Source: Clostridia bacterium (GTDB taxonomy: Bacteria > Bacillota_A > Clostridia > Christensenellales > Aristaeellaceae). Taken from it: a stretch of DNA of 5,882 bases. Every line of letters begins with the position of its first letter. The stretch's first letter is position 1. Positions 1-5,866 of this stretch are shown here, one piece after another. The notes under the pieces are model-generated. The model ran no database searches and was not told the origin of the DNA. It saw only the letters and a list, made by a program, of their open reading frames with translations. The stretch covers positions 1-5,882 of the forward strand of contig CAAEDZ010000005.1 in NCBI GenBank assembly GCA_900754775.1. The letters are read 5' to 3'. Both the position numbers and the translations under genes were made by a program.

Positions 1-1165
1 GGGAGATGAGCTGCGAAAGGCCGCAGGGCTCGAACATGGAGGGCATGAGGTACATGTCCGCGCCGGCGTAGATGCGGTGGGACAGTTCATGGTTCATCTG
101 GAAGGTGGCCGAAAGCTGGCCGGCGTACTTCCACTGCGCCCAGTTGAAGAGGTCCTCATACTTGCTCTCGCCCATGCCCAGCACGACCATCTGCGCGCCG
201 GTGGACATGATCTCCGCAAGCACGCGCTCGACCAGGTCAAGGCCCTTCTGGGAGTTGAGGCGCGTGACCATGGCGATGATAGGCGCCTCGGCGTTCTCGT
301 GCAAACCGAGCTGGCGCTGGAGGGCGATCTTGTCCCCCGCCTTTTTCTCAAAGGTATCGGCGGTGTAGTTGACGGCGATGGAGGGGTCGGTCTCCGGGTC
401 GTACTCCACGGTGTCGATGCCGTTGAGGATGCCGGTGAGCGAATCGGCGCGGGCGCGGAGCAGACCGTCCAGACGCTCGCCGTAGTAGGCGGTCTGTATC
501 TCCTGCGCGTAGGTGGGGCTGACGGTGGTGATGTGGTCGGCAAAGACGATGCCGCCCTTGATGAACGAACACATGCCGTAGAACTCAAGGCTGTCGGCGG
601 TGTAGGCCAGTTCGCCAAGGGAGACCATTTCCTCGATGTCGTCGATCTGGAACAGGCCCTGATACTTGAGGTTGTGGATGGTGAAGACGGTCTTGACGTT
701 TTTGTACTGCTCCAGTTTGCGGTACTGGATGTCCAGCATCGGCGGGATGAGGCCGGTCTGCCAGTCGTTGCAGTGGATGACGTCGGGCACAAAGTCGATC
801 AGCGGCAGGCTCTCCAGCACGGCGCGGCAGAAGTAGGCAAAGCGCTCGCCCTCGTCGGCGCCGTAGCCGTAGATGTAGTTGCGGCCGAAGTACTGCTCGT
901 TGTCGATGAAGTAGAAGGTGATCCCCTCATAGACGAGCTTTTCAATGCCCACATACTGCCTGCGCCAGCCGAGGTTGACGTAGAAGAACAGCACGTGTTC
1001 CATCTTCTCGCGCCACTTGGGTTCGATGGCCGAGTACATGGGCAGCATCACGCGCACATCCACCCCGAGGTCGCGCAGACGCTTGGGCAGAGCGCCCACC
1101 ACGTCCGCCAGACCGCCGGTCTTGACAAACGGCACGCATTCGCTTGCGGCAAACAAAACTTTCAT
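1..1165 (-). CDS. glgA: Glycogen synthase GlgA (ADP-glucose type), C-terminus cut by window edge
   Basis: GlgA transfers glucose from ADP-glucose to the non-reducing end of an alpha-1,4-glucan in the cytoplasm. It is the last gene visible here of the glgC-glgD-glgA operon. I translated 388 codons from ATG 1165-1163. Seen: the N-terminal ADP-glucose loop KTGGLADVVGALP (residues 15-27), HCNDWQTGL (131-139), FTIHNLKYQG with the conserved His at 164, NGID (248-251) at the start of the second Rossmann domain, TRLNSQKG with the Arg302/Lys307 pair, and PSMFEPCGLSQ (375-385) with the retaining GT5 glutamate. Family members are usually about 470-490 residues, so roughly 90 C-terminal residues lie beyond position 1. 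The start is supported by AAAGGGGG (1175-1182) 9 nt upstream and by the canonical MKVLFAASE N-terminus. It begins 24 nt after the glgD stop with no terminator between. No frameshift or missing catalytic residue is visible. Bacterial GlgA is clear; animal-type UDP-glucose synthase is not compatible with these motifs. Confidence 0.97.
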   Translation of the reverse strand, partial: MKVLFAASECVPFVKTGGLADVVGALPKRLRDLGVDVRVMLPMYSAIEPKWREKMEHVLFFYVNLGWRRQYVGIEKLVYEGITFYFIDNEQYFGRNYIYGYGADEGERFAYFCRAVLESLPLIDFVPDVIHCNDWQTGLIPPMLDIQYRKLEQYKNVKTVFTIHNLKYQGLFQIDDIEEMVSLGELAYTADSLEFYGMCSFIKGGIVFADHITTVSPTYAQEIQTAYYGERLDGLLRARADSLTGILNGIDTVEYDPETDPSIAVNYTADTFEKKAGDKIALQRQLGLHENAEAPIIAMVTRLNSQKGLDLVERVLAEIMSTGAQMVVLGMGESKYEDLFNWAQWKYAGQLSATFQMNHELSHRIYAGADMYLMPSMFEPCGLSQLIS

Positions 1166-1189
1166 GTTGGGAAACCCCCTTTGCTGACT

Positions 1190-2323
1190 TTACAGTGTGA
1201 CGTTCTTGCCGATGACAATCGGGTACTGCACCTGACCGATGAGGCGGCCATGGGCGCGGACGGTGACGTTCTTGTCGAGGATGACGTTTTCAAGCTCGAC
1301 GCTGTCCTCGATCTCGCTGTCCTGCATGATGATGGCGTTCTTGACCGAGGCGTTGCGGCCGATGTGGACGCCGCGGAACAGCACGCAGTTTTCCACGCTG
1401 CCCTCGATGACGCAGCCGTCGGCGACGAGCGAATTTTTCACGCTGTTGCCATCGCGGTAGACGGCGGGCACATCGTCGCGCGTCTTGGTGAAGACGGGGC
1501 TTTTCTTGAACAGTTCCTGGCGGACATTGTAGTCCAGAAGGTCCATATTGCAACGGAAGTAGCTCTTGATGGTCTCGATGCGGCGGTAGTAGCCCTCGAA
1601 CTCGTAACCGTAGACCTTCAAAGAGCCGGACTTGATGGCGGGCTGGATCAGTTCGCGGTTGATGTCGTGTTCGCCGTGGGCGGCGGCGCCGTCCACCAGG
1701 TGCATCAGCAGCGTGCGCTTGATGAGCAGCACGTTCATGTACATGGTGTCGTAATTGGCGGCGTTGGGGTTGACCTCCATGTCGCTGATGCGGCCGTCCT
1801 TTTCCACGTTGAGGAAGGCGTGGGTGTGCTTGCCGGCGGAACTCAATTCCATATCGCGGCGCACCTTGGTGTAGAGCAGGGTGATATCCGCGTCGGTCTG
1901 CTCGTGCTGGCGGATCATGGGCTCAAAGTTCATGTTGAAGACCATGTTGCTGTTGGTGAGCAGGGCAAGGCGCTGCTTGGAGCGGCGCAGATAATCGAAG
2001 TTGGCGCGCAGCGCGTCCAGAACGCCGAGGTATTCGCCGCCGGTCTCCTGCGTGACGAAGGGGGGCAGGAGGAACAGGCCGTTGTTGCGGGTGTGCAGGT
2101 CCCATTCCTTGCCGGAGCCGAGGTGGTCCATCAACGAGCGATAGTTGCGCTGCATGATGACGCCCACGTTGCGCACGCCGGAATTGACCATGCTGGAAAG
2201 GATGAAGTCCACCACGCGGTAGCGGCCCGCGAGCGGCAGCGCCGCCACAGAGCGCTGGTTGGTCAGCTCCCGCAGGGACAGATCGTCCTTGTTGGTGTAG
2301 ATGATGCCCATCACGTTCTTCAT
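1190..2323 (-). CDS. glgD: GlgD, non-catalytic regulatory subunit of glucose-1-phosphate adenylyltransferase
   Basis: This 377-residue paralogue of GlgC has an N-terminal nucleotidyltransferase-like fold and a C-terminal left-handed beta-helix (hexapeptide-like repeats about 285-377, e.g. [20 protein letters not shown]). The catalytic signatures are degraded. Where GlgC has AGGQGSRL, GlgD has [12 protein letters not shown] (10-20). [12 protein letters not shown] becomes [12 protein letters not shown] (25-36). The [10 protein letters not shown] segment carrying the metal-binding Asp becomes [11 protein letters not shown] (123-133). The fold-defining [15 protein letters not shown] and GYYRRIETI are kept. 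In Firmicutes such GlgD proteins are known to form a hetero-oligomer with GlgC and raise or tune its activity; that role here is inferred from family knowledge. The start ATG 2323-2321 overlaps the glgC stop as ATGA, indicating translational coupling and fixing the start. Longer in-frame reading into glgC is only a shadow. The glgA start lies 24 nt downstream. Confidence 0.95.
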   Translation of the reverse strand: MKNVMGIIYTNKDDLSLRELTNQRSVAALPLAGRYRVVDFILSSMVNSGVRNVGVIMQRNYRSLMDHLGSGKEWDLHTRNNGLFLLPPFVTQETGGEYLGVLDALRANFDYLRRSKQRLALLTNSNMVFNMNFEPMIRQHEQTDADITLLYTKVRRDMELSSAGKHTHAFLNVEKDGRISDMEVNPNAANYDTMYMNVLLIKRTLLMHLVDGAAAHGEHDINRELIQPAIKSGSLKVYGYEFEGYYRRIETIKSYFRCNMDLLDYNVRQELFKKSPVFTKTRDDVPAVYRDGNSVKNSLVADGCVIEGSVENCVLFRGVHIGRNASVKNAIIMQDSEIEDSVELENVILDKNVTVRAHGRLIGQVQYPIVIGKNVTL

Positions 2324-3531
2324 TTCGCGTCCGCCTCCCTCTTGGCAACTTCCTGCGCATCGACCTGCTCGCCCGCGCCCACGGAAAAGCCCGCGGGCAG
2401 GATGGTGTCCTGACCGACGAGGGCGATGTCGCCATCGGCGGCGCCGACCGCGCAGTTTTCGCCGACGACGCAGTTCTCCGCCACGATGGCACGGCGGACG
2501 ACCGCGCCGGCTTCGACGCGCGCATTGGGCATGATGACGCTGTCTTCCACGACGGCGCCCCTGGCAATCTCCACGCCGTAGAACAGCACGCTGTTTTTCA
2601 CCGTGCCGTCCACTTCGCAGCCCTCGGCGATCATGCTGCCCTCCACCTCGGCGTCGTCGCCGATGAAGTGCGGCGGCAGCGCCGGGCTGCGCGCGTAGAC
2701 CGGCCAGCGGCTGTCGTTCAAGTCGAACTCGGGCGGGATCTTCAGAAGGTCCATGTTCGCCTCCCAGAGGCTGGCGATGGTGCCCACGTCCTTCCAATAG
2801 CCCTGGAAGGAATAGGCCTTTAAGCAGCGCTTGTCCTCCAGCATGGCGGGAATGATGTTTTTGCCAAAGTCGTTTTTGGAGGCGGCGTTGGCCGCGTCCT
2901 TGTCCAGATACTGTTTCAGCACCGACCAGGTGAACACGTATACGCCCATGCTGGCCAGATTGCTCTTGGGATTCTTGGGCTTTTCCTCAAATTCGAGGAT
3001 GGTGCTTTCCGCGTCCACGTTCATGATGCCGAACGAGGGCGCGACCTCCCACGGCACGGGGCGGACGGCGATGGTGATGTCGGCCTTGGAGTCGATGTGG
3101 GCGGCGAGCATCTTGTTGTAGTCCATCTTGTAGATATGGTCGCCGGAGAGGATGAGTACATAGTCCGGGTCATACTGCTCGATGAAGCTGACGTTCTGAT
3201 AAATGGCGTTGGCCGTGCCCCGGTACCACTCGCCGCTCTTGGCCTTCATGTACGGCGGCAGCACGAACACGCCGCCGTCGAGCAGGTCCAGCCCCCAGGG
3301 CTGACCCGAGCCGATGTAGCGGTTCAGCTCCAGAGGCTGATACTGCGTGAGTACGCCGACCACGTCGATGCCGGAGTTCGCGCAGTTGGAAAGGGGAAAG
3401 TCGATGATGCGATACTTGCCGCCAAAGGGGACCGCCGGTTTGGCGACCACCTTGGTGAGCAAGCCCAGCCGGCTTCCCTGTCCACCAGCGAGCAACATGG
3501 CAATGCACCGTTTCTTTCTCATGTCGTCCAT
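2320..3531 (-). CDS. glgC: Glucose-1-phosphate adenylyltransferase GlgC (ADP-glucose pyrophosphorylase), catalytic subunit
   Basis: GlgC makes ADP-glucose and pyrophosphate from ATP and glucose-1-phosphate, the committed step of bacterial glycogen synthesis. With this start it is 403 residues. Seen: nucleotide loop [11 protein letters not shown] (13-23), [21 protein letters not shown] (30-50), GTANAIYQN (105-113), [10 protein letters not shown] (129-138) with the presumed catalytic Asp131, FEEKP (181-185) with the glucose-1-phosphate-binding Lys, MGVYVF (195-200) and GYWKDVGT. The C-terminal beta-helix follows (about 310-385). The position of E. coli Lys39, linked there to fructose-1,6-bisphosphate activation, is Val here (TKVVAKP), so allosteric control probably differs. 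Start choice: ATG 3531 has AAGG 5 nt upstream. ATG 3522, giving [11 protein letters not shown], is equally plausible by homology. Earlier ATGs lie in the promoter region and give non-conserved sequence. The stop overlaps the glgD start. It is the first gene of the glycogen operon. Confidence 0.96.
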   Translation of the reverse strand: MDDMRKKRCIAMLLAGGQGSRLGLLTKVVAKPAVPFGGKYRIIDFPLSNCANSGIDVVGVLTQYQPLELNRYIGSGQPWGLDLLDGGVFVLPPYMKAKSGEWYRGTANAIYQNVSFIEQYDPDYVLILSGDHIYKMDYNKMLAAHIDSKADITIAVRPVPWEVAPSFGIMNVDAESTILEFEEKPKNPKSNLASMGVYVFTWSVLKQYLDKDAANAASKNDFGKNIIPAMLEDKRCLKAYSFQGYWKDVGTIASLWEANMDLLKIPPEFDLNDSRWPVYARSPALPPHFIGDDAEVEGSMIAEGCEVDGTVKNSVLFYGVEIARGAVVEDSVIMPNARVEAGAVVRRAIVAENCVVGENCAVGAADGDIALVGQDTILPAGFSVGAGEQVDAQEVAKREADAK

Positions 3532-3588
3532 CCCTGCCTTTATATGATGAAATATTGGAAATAAGAAGTACAATAACTTACACATAAC

Positions 3589-3617
3589 ATTATAACGCAA
3601 AATCAAAACAAATACCA
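3589..3617 (-). promoter_or_regulatory. Predicted promoter of the glgCDA operon
   Basis: Read on the minus strand, 3594-3589 is a perfect TATAAT. With a 17-nt spacer the -35 position is TGGTAT (3617-3612), a poor match to TTGACA, so either the promoter is weak or activated, or the -10 is helped by upstream elements. A run of seven A (3630-3636) and seven T (3644-3650) sits just upstream of the -35 and could act as an UP-like or curved element. A start near 3582 would give a leader of about 50 nt before glgC. The region is strikingly AT-rich against its GC-rich neighbours. The -10 is seen directly; its use is inferred. Confidence 0.5.
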
Positions 3618-3665
3618 TATGCGCAATGGAAAAAAATGTGGCGTTTTTTTGGATGAGATGGAAAA

Positions 3666-3707
3666 TTTCGGGAAAGTTTTTTCGTGAAGGGGGAAATTTT
3701 CCCGAAA
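3666..3707. repeat. Long inverted repeat upstream of the glgC promoter
   Basis: The arms TTTCGGGAAA (3666-3675) and TTTCCCGAAA (3698-3707) are perfect 10-bp complements. In plus-strand RNA the stem extends inward with G-U and A-U pairs to 18 bp (3666-3683 with 3690-3707), leaving a 6-nt loop. In minus-strand RNA only the 10-bp stem plus a few inner pairs form, followed directly by TTTT (3665-3662). It lies between the rsmA terminator and the glgC -10 element, in the non-coding gap. It could be an operator dyad, a back-up terminator behind rsmA, or part of a plus-strand RNA. The sequence alone does not decide. Confidence 0.6.
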
Positions 3708-3715
3708 CGGCGGTT

Positions 3716-3729
3716 TTGCAGCGCTTTAA
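3716..3729 (-). promoter_or_regulatory. Weak CcpA cre-like site
   Basis: The minus strand reads TTAAAGCGCTGCAA. Against the Bacillus consensus TGWAARCGYTWNCW I count 11 of 14 matches. The central AAAGCGCT is intact, but the conserved G at position 2 and C at position 13 are missing. It is also part of a short hairpin (CAGCGC 3719-3724 with GCGCTG 3731-3736). The distance from the glgC -10 (about 120 bp upstream) is long for CcpA repression but tolerable for activation. Functional assignment is speculative. Confidence 0.2.
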
Positions 3730-3757
3730 GGCGCTGTCTGACAGGGCGAATAGCGAC

Positions 3758-3791
3758 AAAAAGTGCGCGGCGGGCGCATGTCCCACCGCGC
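3758..3791 (-). terminator. Intrinsic terminator of rsmA
   Basis: In the minus-strand transcript GCGCGGUGGG (3791-3782) pairs with CCCGCCGCGC (3774-3765), ten pairs including one U-G, around a 7-nt loop (3781-3775). After two bases it is followed by UUUUU (3762-3758). It begins 10 nt after the rsmA stop codon. This is a textbook rho-independent terminator. The wobble pair is good only in the minus-strand RNA, which supports the orientation. It separates rsmA from the glycogen operon. Confidence 0.85.
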
Positions 3792-3801
3792 GGCCGTATA
3801 T

Positions 3802-4653
3802 TTATGCGTTCAACACGCTCTCCAGCGCGTCGGCGAGGCGGGCAAGGCCCTCCAGCGGCACGGCTTCGCCGCGCACGCGCTCGGGAAGGCCGGCGCGGGC
3901 GATGGCCTGCGCGGCGGCTTCGGCGGAGAGGGAAAAGGCGGCGCGCAGGTTGTTTTGCAGCGTCTTGCGGCGCATGGCAAAGGCGGCGGCAAGCACGCGC
4001 AAAAAGAGCGCTTCGTCGTTGGGGCGCACGGGGCGCTCATCGTAGAGGTCGATGCGCAAAAAGGCGCTGACCACGTGGGGGCTGGGCTCGAACGCCTCGG
4101 GCGGTATCTCTTCCAATATCCGCGGCTCGCCGAAATAGCGCACCAGCGCGGCGAGGTGGCACCACTGCTTGTCGCCGGGCAGGCTGGTCATGCGCTCAGC
4201 GGCCTCCTTCTGCACCATCACGGCGATGCTTTCATAGCCCGCGCCGCGCAAAAGCAGGCGCGTGACCACGTCGGCGGTGATGTAGTAAGGCAGGTTGGCC
4301 ACCACGCGCGCGCCGGGGGCGGTGAGGGCGGCAAGGTCGGTCTTCAGCGCGTCGGCGTAGAGAACGCGGGCGTTTTCGCAGCCCTCGAGCATGGCGGAAA
4401 GCACCGGCTCCAATCGCCTGTCCAGCTCCACGGCGGTGACGGAGCGGGCGCGATGCGCGAGCAGGCAGGTCATCAGGCCGGGGCCGGGGCCGATCTCCAG
4501 CACCTCGTCCTCCCCCGTGACGCCGGAAAGGTCGATGAGGTGGGAAAGCAGGTTTTCATCCAGCAGAAAGTTCTGCCCCAGCGCGTGGGCGGTCTGAAAG
4601 CCGTGTTTTTCCAACAGCACCCGCGCGCGCAGGCCGGGGGAAATGTCGTTCAT
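3802..4653 (-). CDS. rsmA: 16S rRNA dimethyladenosine transferase RsmA (KsgA)
   Basis: RsmA uses S-adenosylmethionine to dimethylate two adjacent adenosines in the 3'-terminal helix 45 of 16S rRNA, a late 30S assembly step. The 283 residues match the family's usual 260-295. Seen in order: GQNFL (26-30), SAM loop VLEIGPGPG (51-59), acidic motif VELD (75-78), ADAL (100-103), catalytic NLPYYI (120-125), MVQKEAAERM (146-155) and FEPSPHVVSAF (188-198), then a helical C-terminal domain. Two deviations: the usual Lys-rich lead into GQNF is QTAHAL, and the segment that commonly reads YGxLS is WCHLA (164-168). Neither removes a known catalytic residue. Start ATG 4653 has AAGGAGG 5 nt upstream. The longer reading from 4713 would translate through a hairpin and is not conserved. 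It follows a small membrane-protein gene after 66 nt and is closed by its own terminator. Confidence 0.96.
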   Translation of the reverse strand: MNDISPGLRARVLLEKHGFQTAHALGQNFLLDENLLSHLIDLSGVTGEDEVLEIGPGPGLMTCLLAHRARSVTAVELDRRLEPVLSAMLEGCENARVLYADALKTDLAALTAPGARVVANLPYYITADVVTRLLLRGAGYESIAVMVQKEAAERMTSLPGDKQWCHLAALVRYFGEPRILEEIPPEAFEPSPHVVSAFLRIDLYDERPVRPNDEALFLRVLAAAFAMRRKTLQNNLRAAFSLSAEAAAQAIARAGLPERVRGEAVPLEGLARLADALESVLNA

Positions 4654-4658
4654 GGAAG

Positions 4659-4665
4659 CCTCCTT
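4659..4665 (-). promoter_or_regulatory. Ribosome binding site of rsmA
   Basis: The minus strand reads AAGGAGG, a full match to the anti-Shine-Dalgarno, ending 5 nt before ATG 4653. It decides the start against the in-frame ATG at 4713. Confidence 0.9.
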
Positions 4666-4681
4666 GTCGCTTTTGAGGCGC

Positions 4682-4706
4682 AAAAGAGCCGGCGCGCGGC
4701 CGGCTC
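4682..4706 (-). terminator. Hairpin with short T run between the membrane-protein gene and rsmA
   Basis: In the minus-strand transcript GAGCCGGC (4706-4699) pairs perfectly with GCCGGCUC (4693-4686) around a 5-nt GC loop, followed at once by UUUU (4685-4682) and G. It starts 13 nt after the stop of the small membrane-protein gene and ends 16 nt before the rsmA Shine-Dalgarno. The stem is strong, but the U run is only four long, so it may be a partial terminator, a processing or stability element, or an attenuator. There is no room for a complete promoter between it and rsmA, so rsmA transcripts must either read through it or start upstream. Confidence 0.65.
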
Positions 4707-4719
4707 CCTGCAAAGGTGA

Positions 4720-5064
4720 TCACATTTCTTCTTCCGCCGCGCGGCGGGTGGCCCTGGCGGCGATGCGGCGCACGTTTTCCGCCATGTCCAGATAGACGCT
4801 CGCCGAGGCCAGCAGCACCAGGGCAAAGATGGTCATTACCACCATGATGGCGATGCCCGCGCCCGTACCGGCCACGGTGAAGTAGAAGGTCACGCTGTTG
4901 GGGTCGTTCATGAGCTGGCCGGTGGCCGTCTGCGTGGCGTCCGATGCGCCCATGATCGCGATGCCCAGGATGATGCCGCCGAGGAAGATCAGCACCGCCA
5001 GCACCCAGACGATGATGCGCATCAGGCGGATCCAGCCCTTGCCCCTTGCTCCTCTCCTTGCCAT
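4720..5064 (-). CDS. Small two-helix membrane protein of unknown function
   Basis: I do not recognise this 114-residue protein. It has a basic N-terminus (MARRGARGKGW), a hydrophobic helix at about 17-39 (RIIVWVLAVLIFLGGIILG), a polar 40-62 loop with Asp and Asn, a second hydrophobic stretch at about 64-90 (GAGIAIMVVMTIFALVLLAS), and a C-terminal tail rich in Arg, Ala and Glu ending EEEM. By the positive-inside rule both termini should be cytoplasmic with the loop outside. No signal-peptidase or lipobox motif is seen. The start ATG 5064 has GGAG (5072-5075) 7 nt upstream and a second GGAG 14 nt upstream. ATG at residue 15 is possible but would remove the basic anchor. The gene starts 58 nt after the upp stop with no terminator or obvious promoter between, so it probably rides on the upp transcript. 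The codon pattern resembles its neighbours. Confidence 0.8.
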   Translation of the reverse strand: MARRGARGKGWIRLMRIIVWVLAVLIFLGGIILGIAIMGASDATQTATGQLMNDPNSVTFYFTVAGTGAGIAIMVVMTIFALVLLASASVYLDMAENVRRIAARATRRAAEEEM

Positions 5065-5122
5065 GTTTCTTCTCCTTTCTCCTTTTCAAGGCCCCGCAGT
5101 TTCCGCAGTGAACCCGCCGGGA

Positions 5123-5752
5123 CTATTTCGTGCCGAAGAGACGGTCGCCCGCGTCGCCGAGGCCGGGGACGATGTACTTGTGTTCGTTGAGGTGGTCGTC
5201 AATGGCGGCGATGTAGAGATCGACGTCGGGATGCGCCTTTTGCAGCGCCTCCACGCCCTCCGGGCAGCCCACCAGACAGACCAGCTTGATGGTGTTGCAG
5301 CCGTGCTTTTTGAGGATGTCGATGGCGGCGATGGAGGAGCCGCCCGTGGCCAGCATCGGGTCCAGCACCAGCATCTCGCGCTCGCCCACGTCCGGCGGCA
5401 GCTTGCAGTAGTATTCCACTGGCAGGTGGGTCTCCGGGTCGCGGTAGAGGCCGATATGGCCGACCTTGGCCGCGGGCACGAGGTTGGTCACGCCGTCCAC
5501 CATGCCAAGGCCCGCGCGCAAAATCGGCACGATGCCCAGCTTTTTGCCGGCAAGCACGTGGGTCTTGCACGGGGCGACGGGGGTCTCGATCTCGATCTCC
5601 TTGAGGGGCAGATCGCGCGTGACCTCATAGGCCATCAGCATGCCGATCTCCTCAAGAAGCTGGCGAAAATCCTTCGTACCGCAATTTTTGTCGCGCATTA
5701 AAGAGAGTTTGTGCTGCACCAGCGGATGGTCCACCACGACGACTTTGCCCAT
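5123..5752 (-). CDS. upp: Uracil phosphoribosyltransferase
   Basis: Upp converts uracil and PRPP to UMP and pyrophosphate in cytoplasmic pyrimidine salvage. The 209 residues equal the family's usual length. Seen: N-terminal [15 protein letters not shown] (8-22), TPVAPCKT (57-64), PILRAGLGM (76-84) with the PRPP-contacting Arg, the PRPP loop [11 protein letters not shown] (129-139), YIAAID (180-185), and the C-terminal uracil-binding segment [14 protein letters not shown] (196-209). Start ATG 5752 has AAGGAGG 8 nt upstream and gives the canonical N-terminus. In-frame ATGs at 5779 and 5878 would read through the leader hairpin or start ahead of the promoter -10, so I reject them. It is the first gene after a strong promoter and an attenuator-like leader. 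All family residues I can check are present. Confidence 0.98.
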   Translation of the reverse strand: MGKVVVVDHPLVQHKLSLMRDKNCGTKDFRQLLEEIGMLMAYEVTRDLPLKEIEIETPVAPCKTHVLAGKKLGIVPILRAGLGMVDGVTNLVPAAKVGHIGLYRDPETHLPVEYYCKLPPDVGEREMLVLDPMLATGGSSIAAIDILKKHGCNTIKLVCLVGCPEGVEALQKAHPDVDLYIAAIDDHLNEHKYIVPGLGDAGDRLFGTK

Positions 5753-5760
5753 CTGTACAT

Positions 5761-5767
5761 CCTCCTT
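5761..5767 (-). promoter_or_regulatory. Ribosome binding site of upp
   Basis: The minus strand reads AAGGAGG, 8 nt before ATG 5752. It directly abuts the GC-rich repeat arm at 5776-5768, so pairing of that arm would place a helix right next to the Shine-Dalgarno. Confidence 0.9.
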
Positions 5768-5793
5768 GGCGGCGGGCATGAAAAGGCGGCGGG
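5768..5793. repeat. Direct repeat GGCGGCGGG in the upp leader
   Basis: The plus strand shows the 9-mer GGCGGCGGG at 5768-5776 and again at 5785-5793. In the transcript both read CCCGCCGCC, and both are complementary to GCGGCGGG at 5815-5808. The upstream arm can therefore pair with either copy. The first copy makes the terminator-like hairpin; the second would make a longer-range stem ending at the Shine-Dalgarno. Confidence 0.8.
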
Positions 5794-5815
5794 ACGAGCA
5801 GCTGCGTCCCGCCGC
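5781..5815 (-). terminator. Terminator-like hairpin (possible attenuator) in the upp leader
   Basis: In the minus-strand transcript GCGGCGGGACG (5815-5805) pairs perfectly over 11 bp with CGUCCCGCCGC (5796-5786), leaving an 8-nt loop. After one C comes UUUU (5784-5781). It lies about 16 nt after the expected transcription start and 13 nt before the Shine-Dalgarno, inside the upp leader rather than behind a gene. It could also terminate a transcript entering from beyond the right edge, but the promoter upstream of it makes attenuation the more economical reading. No PyrR-binding consensus was recognised with confidence. Confidence 0.6.
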
Positions 5816-5837
5816 ATCCGGCTCGCCTGTTTTTCCC

Positions 5838-5866
5838 ATTATACCCGATTTTCCCGCAATGGGCAA
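5838..5866 (-). promoter_or_regulatory. Predicted sigma-A-type promoter of upp
   Basis: On the minus strand the -35 is TTGCCC (5866-5861, four of six consensus bases), the spacer is 17 nt, and the -10 is a perfect TATAAT (5843-5838). The start is expected near 5831, where the transcript reads into a short A run. The leader is then about 78 nt before ATG 5752. It likely drives upp, the small membrane-protein gene and, by read-through, rsmA. Confidence 0.8.

Noticed and set aside
94..792. Minus-strand frame of 232 codons inside glgA
   Set aside because: It is Ser/Thr/Pro/Arg-rich low-complexity sequence, an out-of-frame shadow. The true glgA frame is continuous and carries all GT5 motifs.
77..2413. 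Plus-strand open frame of 778 codons antisense to glgA, glgD and the end of glgC, with similar frames at 3097-3564, 3763-4719 and 4898-5701
   Set aside because: Over glgA and glgD, and likewise over glgC, rsmA and upp for the other frames, these are in exact codon register with the sense genes. Their stops would need sense TTA, CTA or TCA codons, which a GC-rich genome avoids. The products are repetitive Val/Asp/Gly/His-rich sequence with no recognisable domain.
3532..3786. N-terminal extension of glgC up to 3786
   Set aside because: It would start inside the rsmA terminator and run through the AT-rich promoter region. The extra residues resemble no GlgC, which begins just before the [11 protein letters not shown] loop.
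4654..4713. N-terminal extension of rsmA to ATG 4713
   Set aside because: It would translate through the hairpin at 4686-4706. ATG 4653 has a perfect Shine-Dalgarno and gives the usual length.
5065..5122. Possible terminator between upp and the small membrane-protein gene
   Set aside because: There are only short imperfect GC matches and a CCGCAG direct repeat, with no stable stem and no T run, so I treat the genes as co-transcribed.
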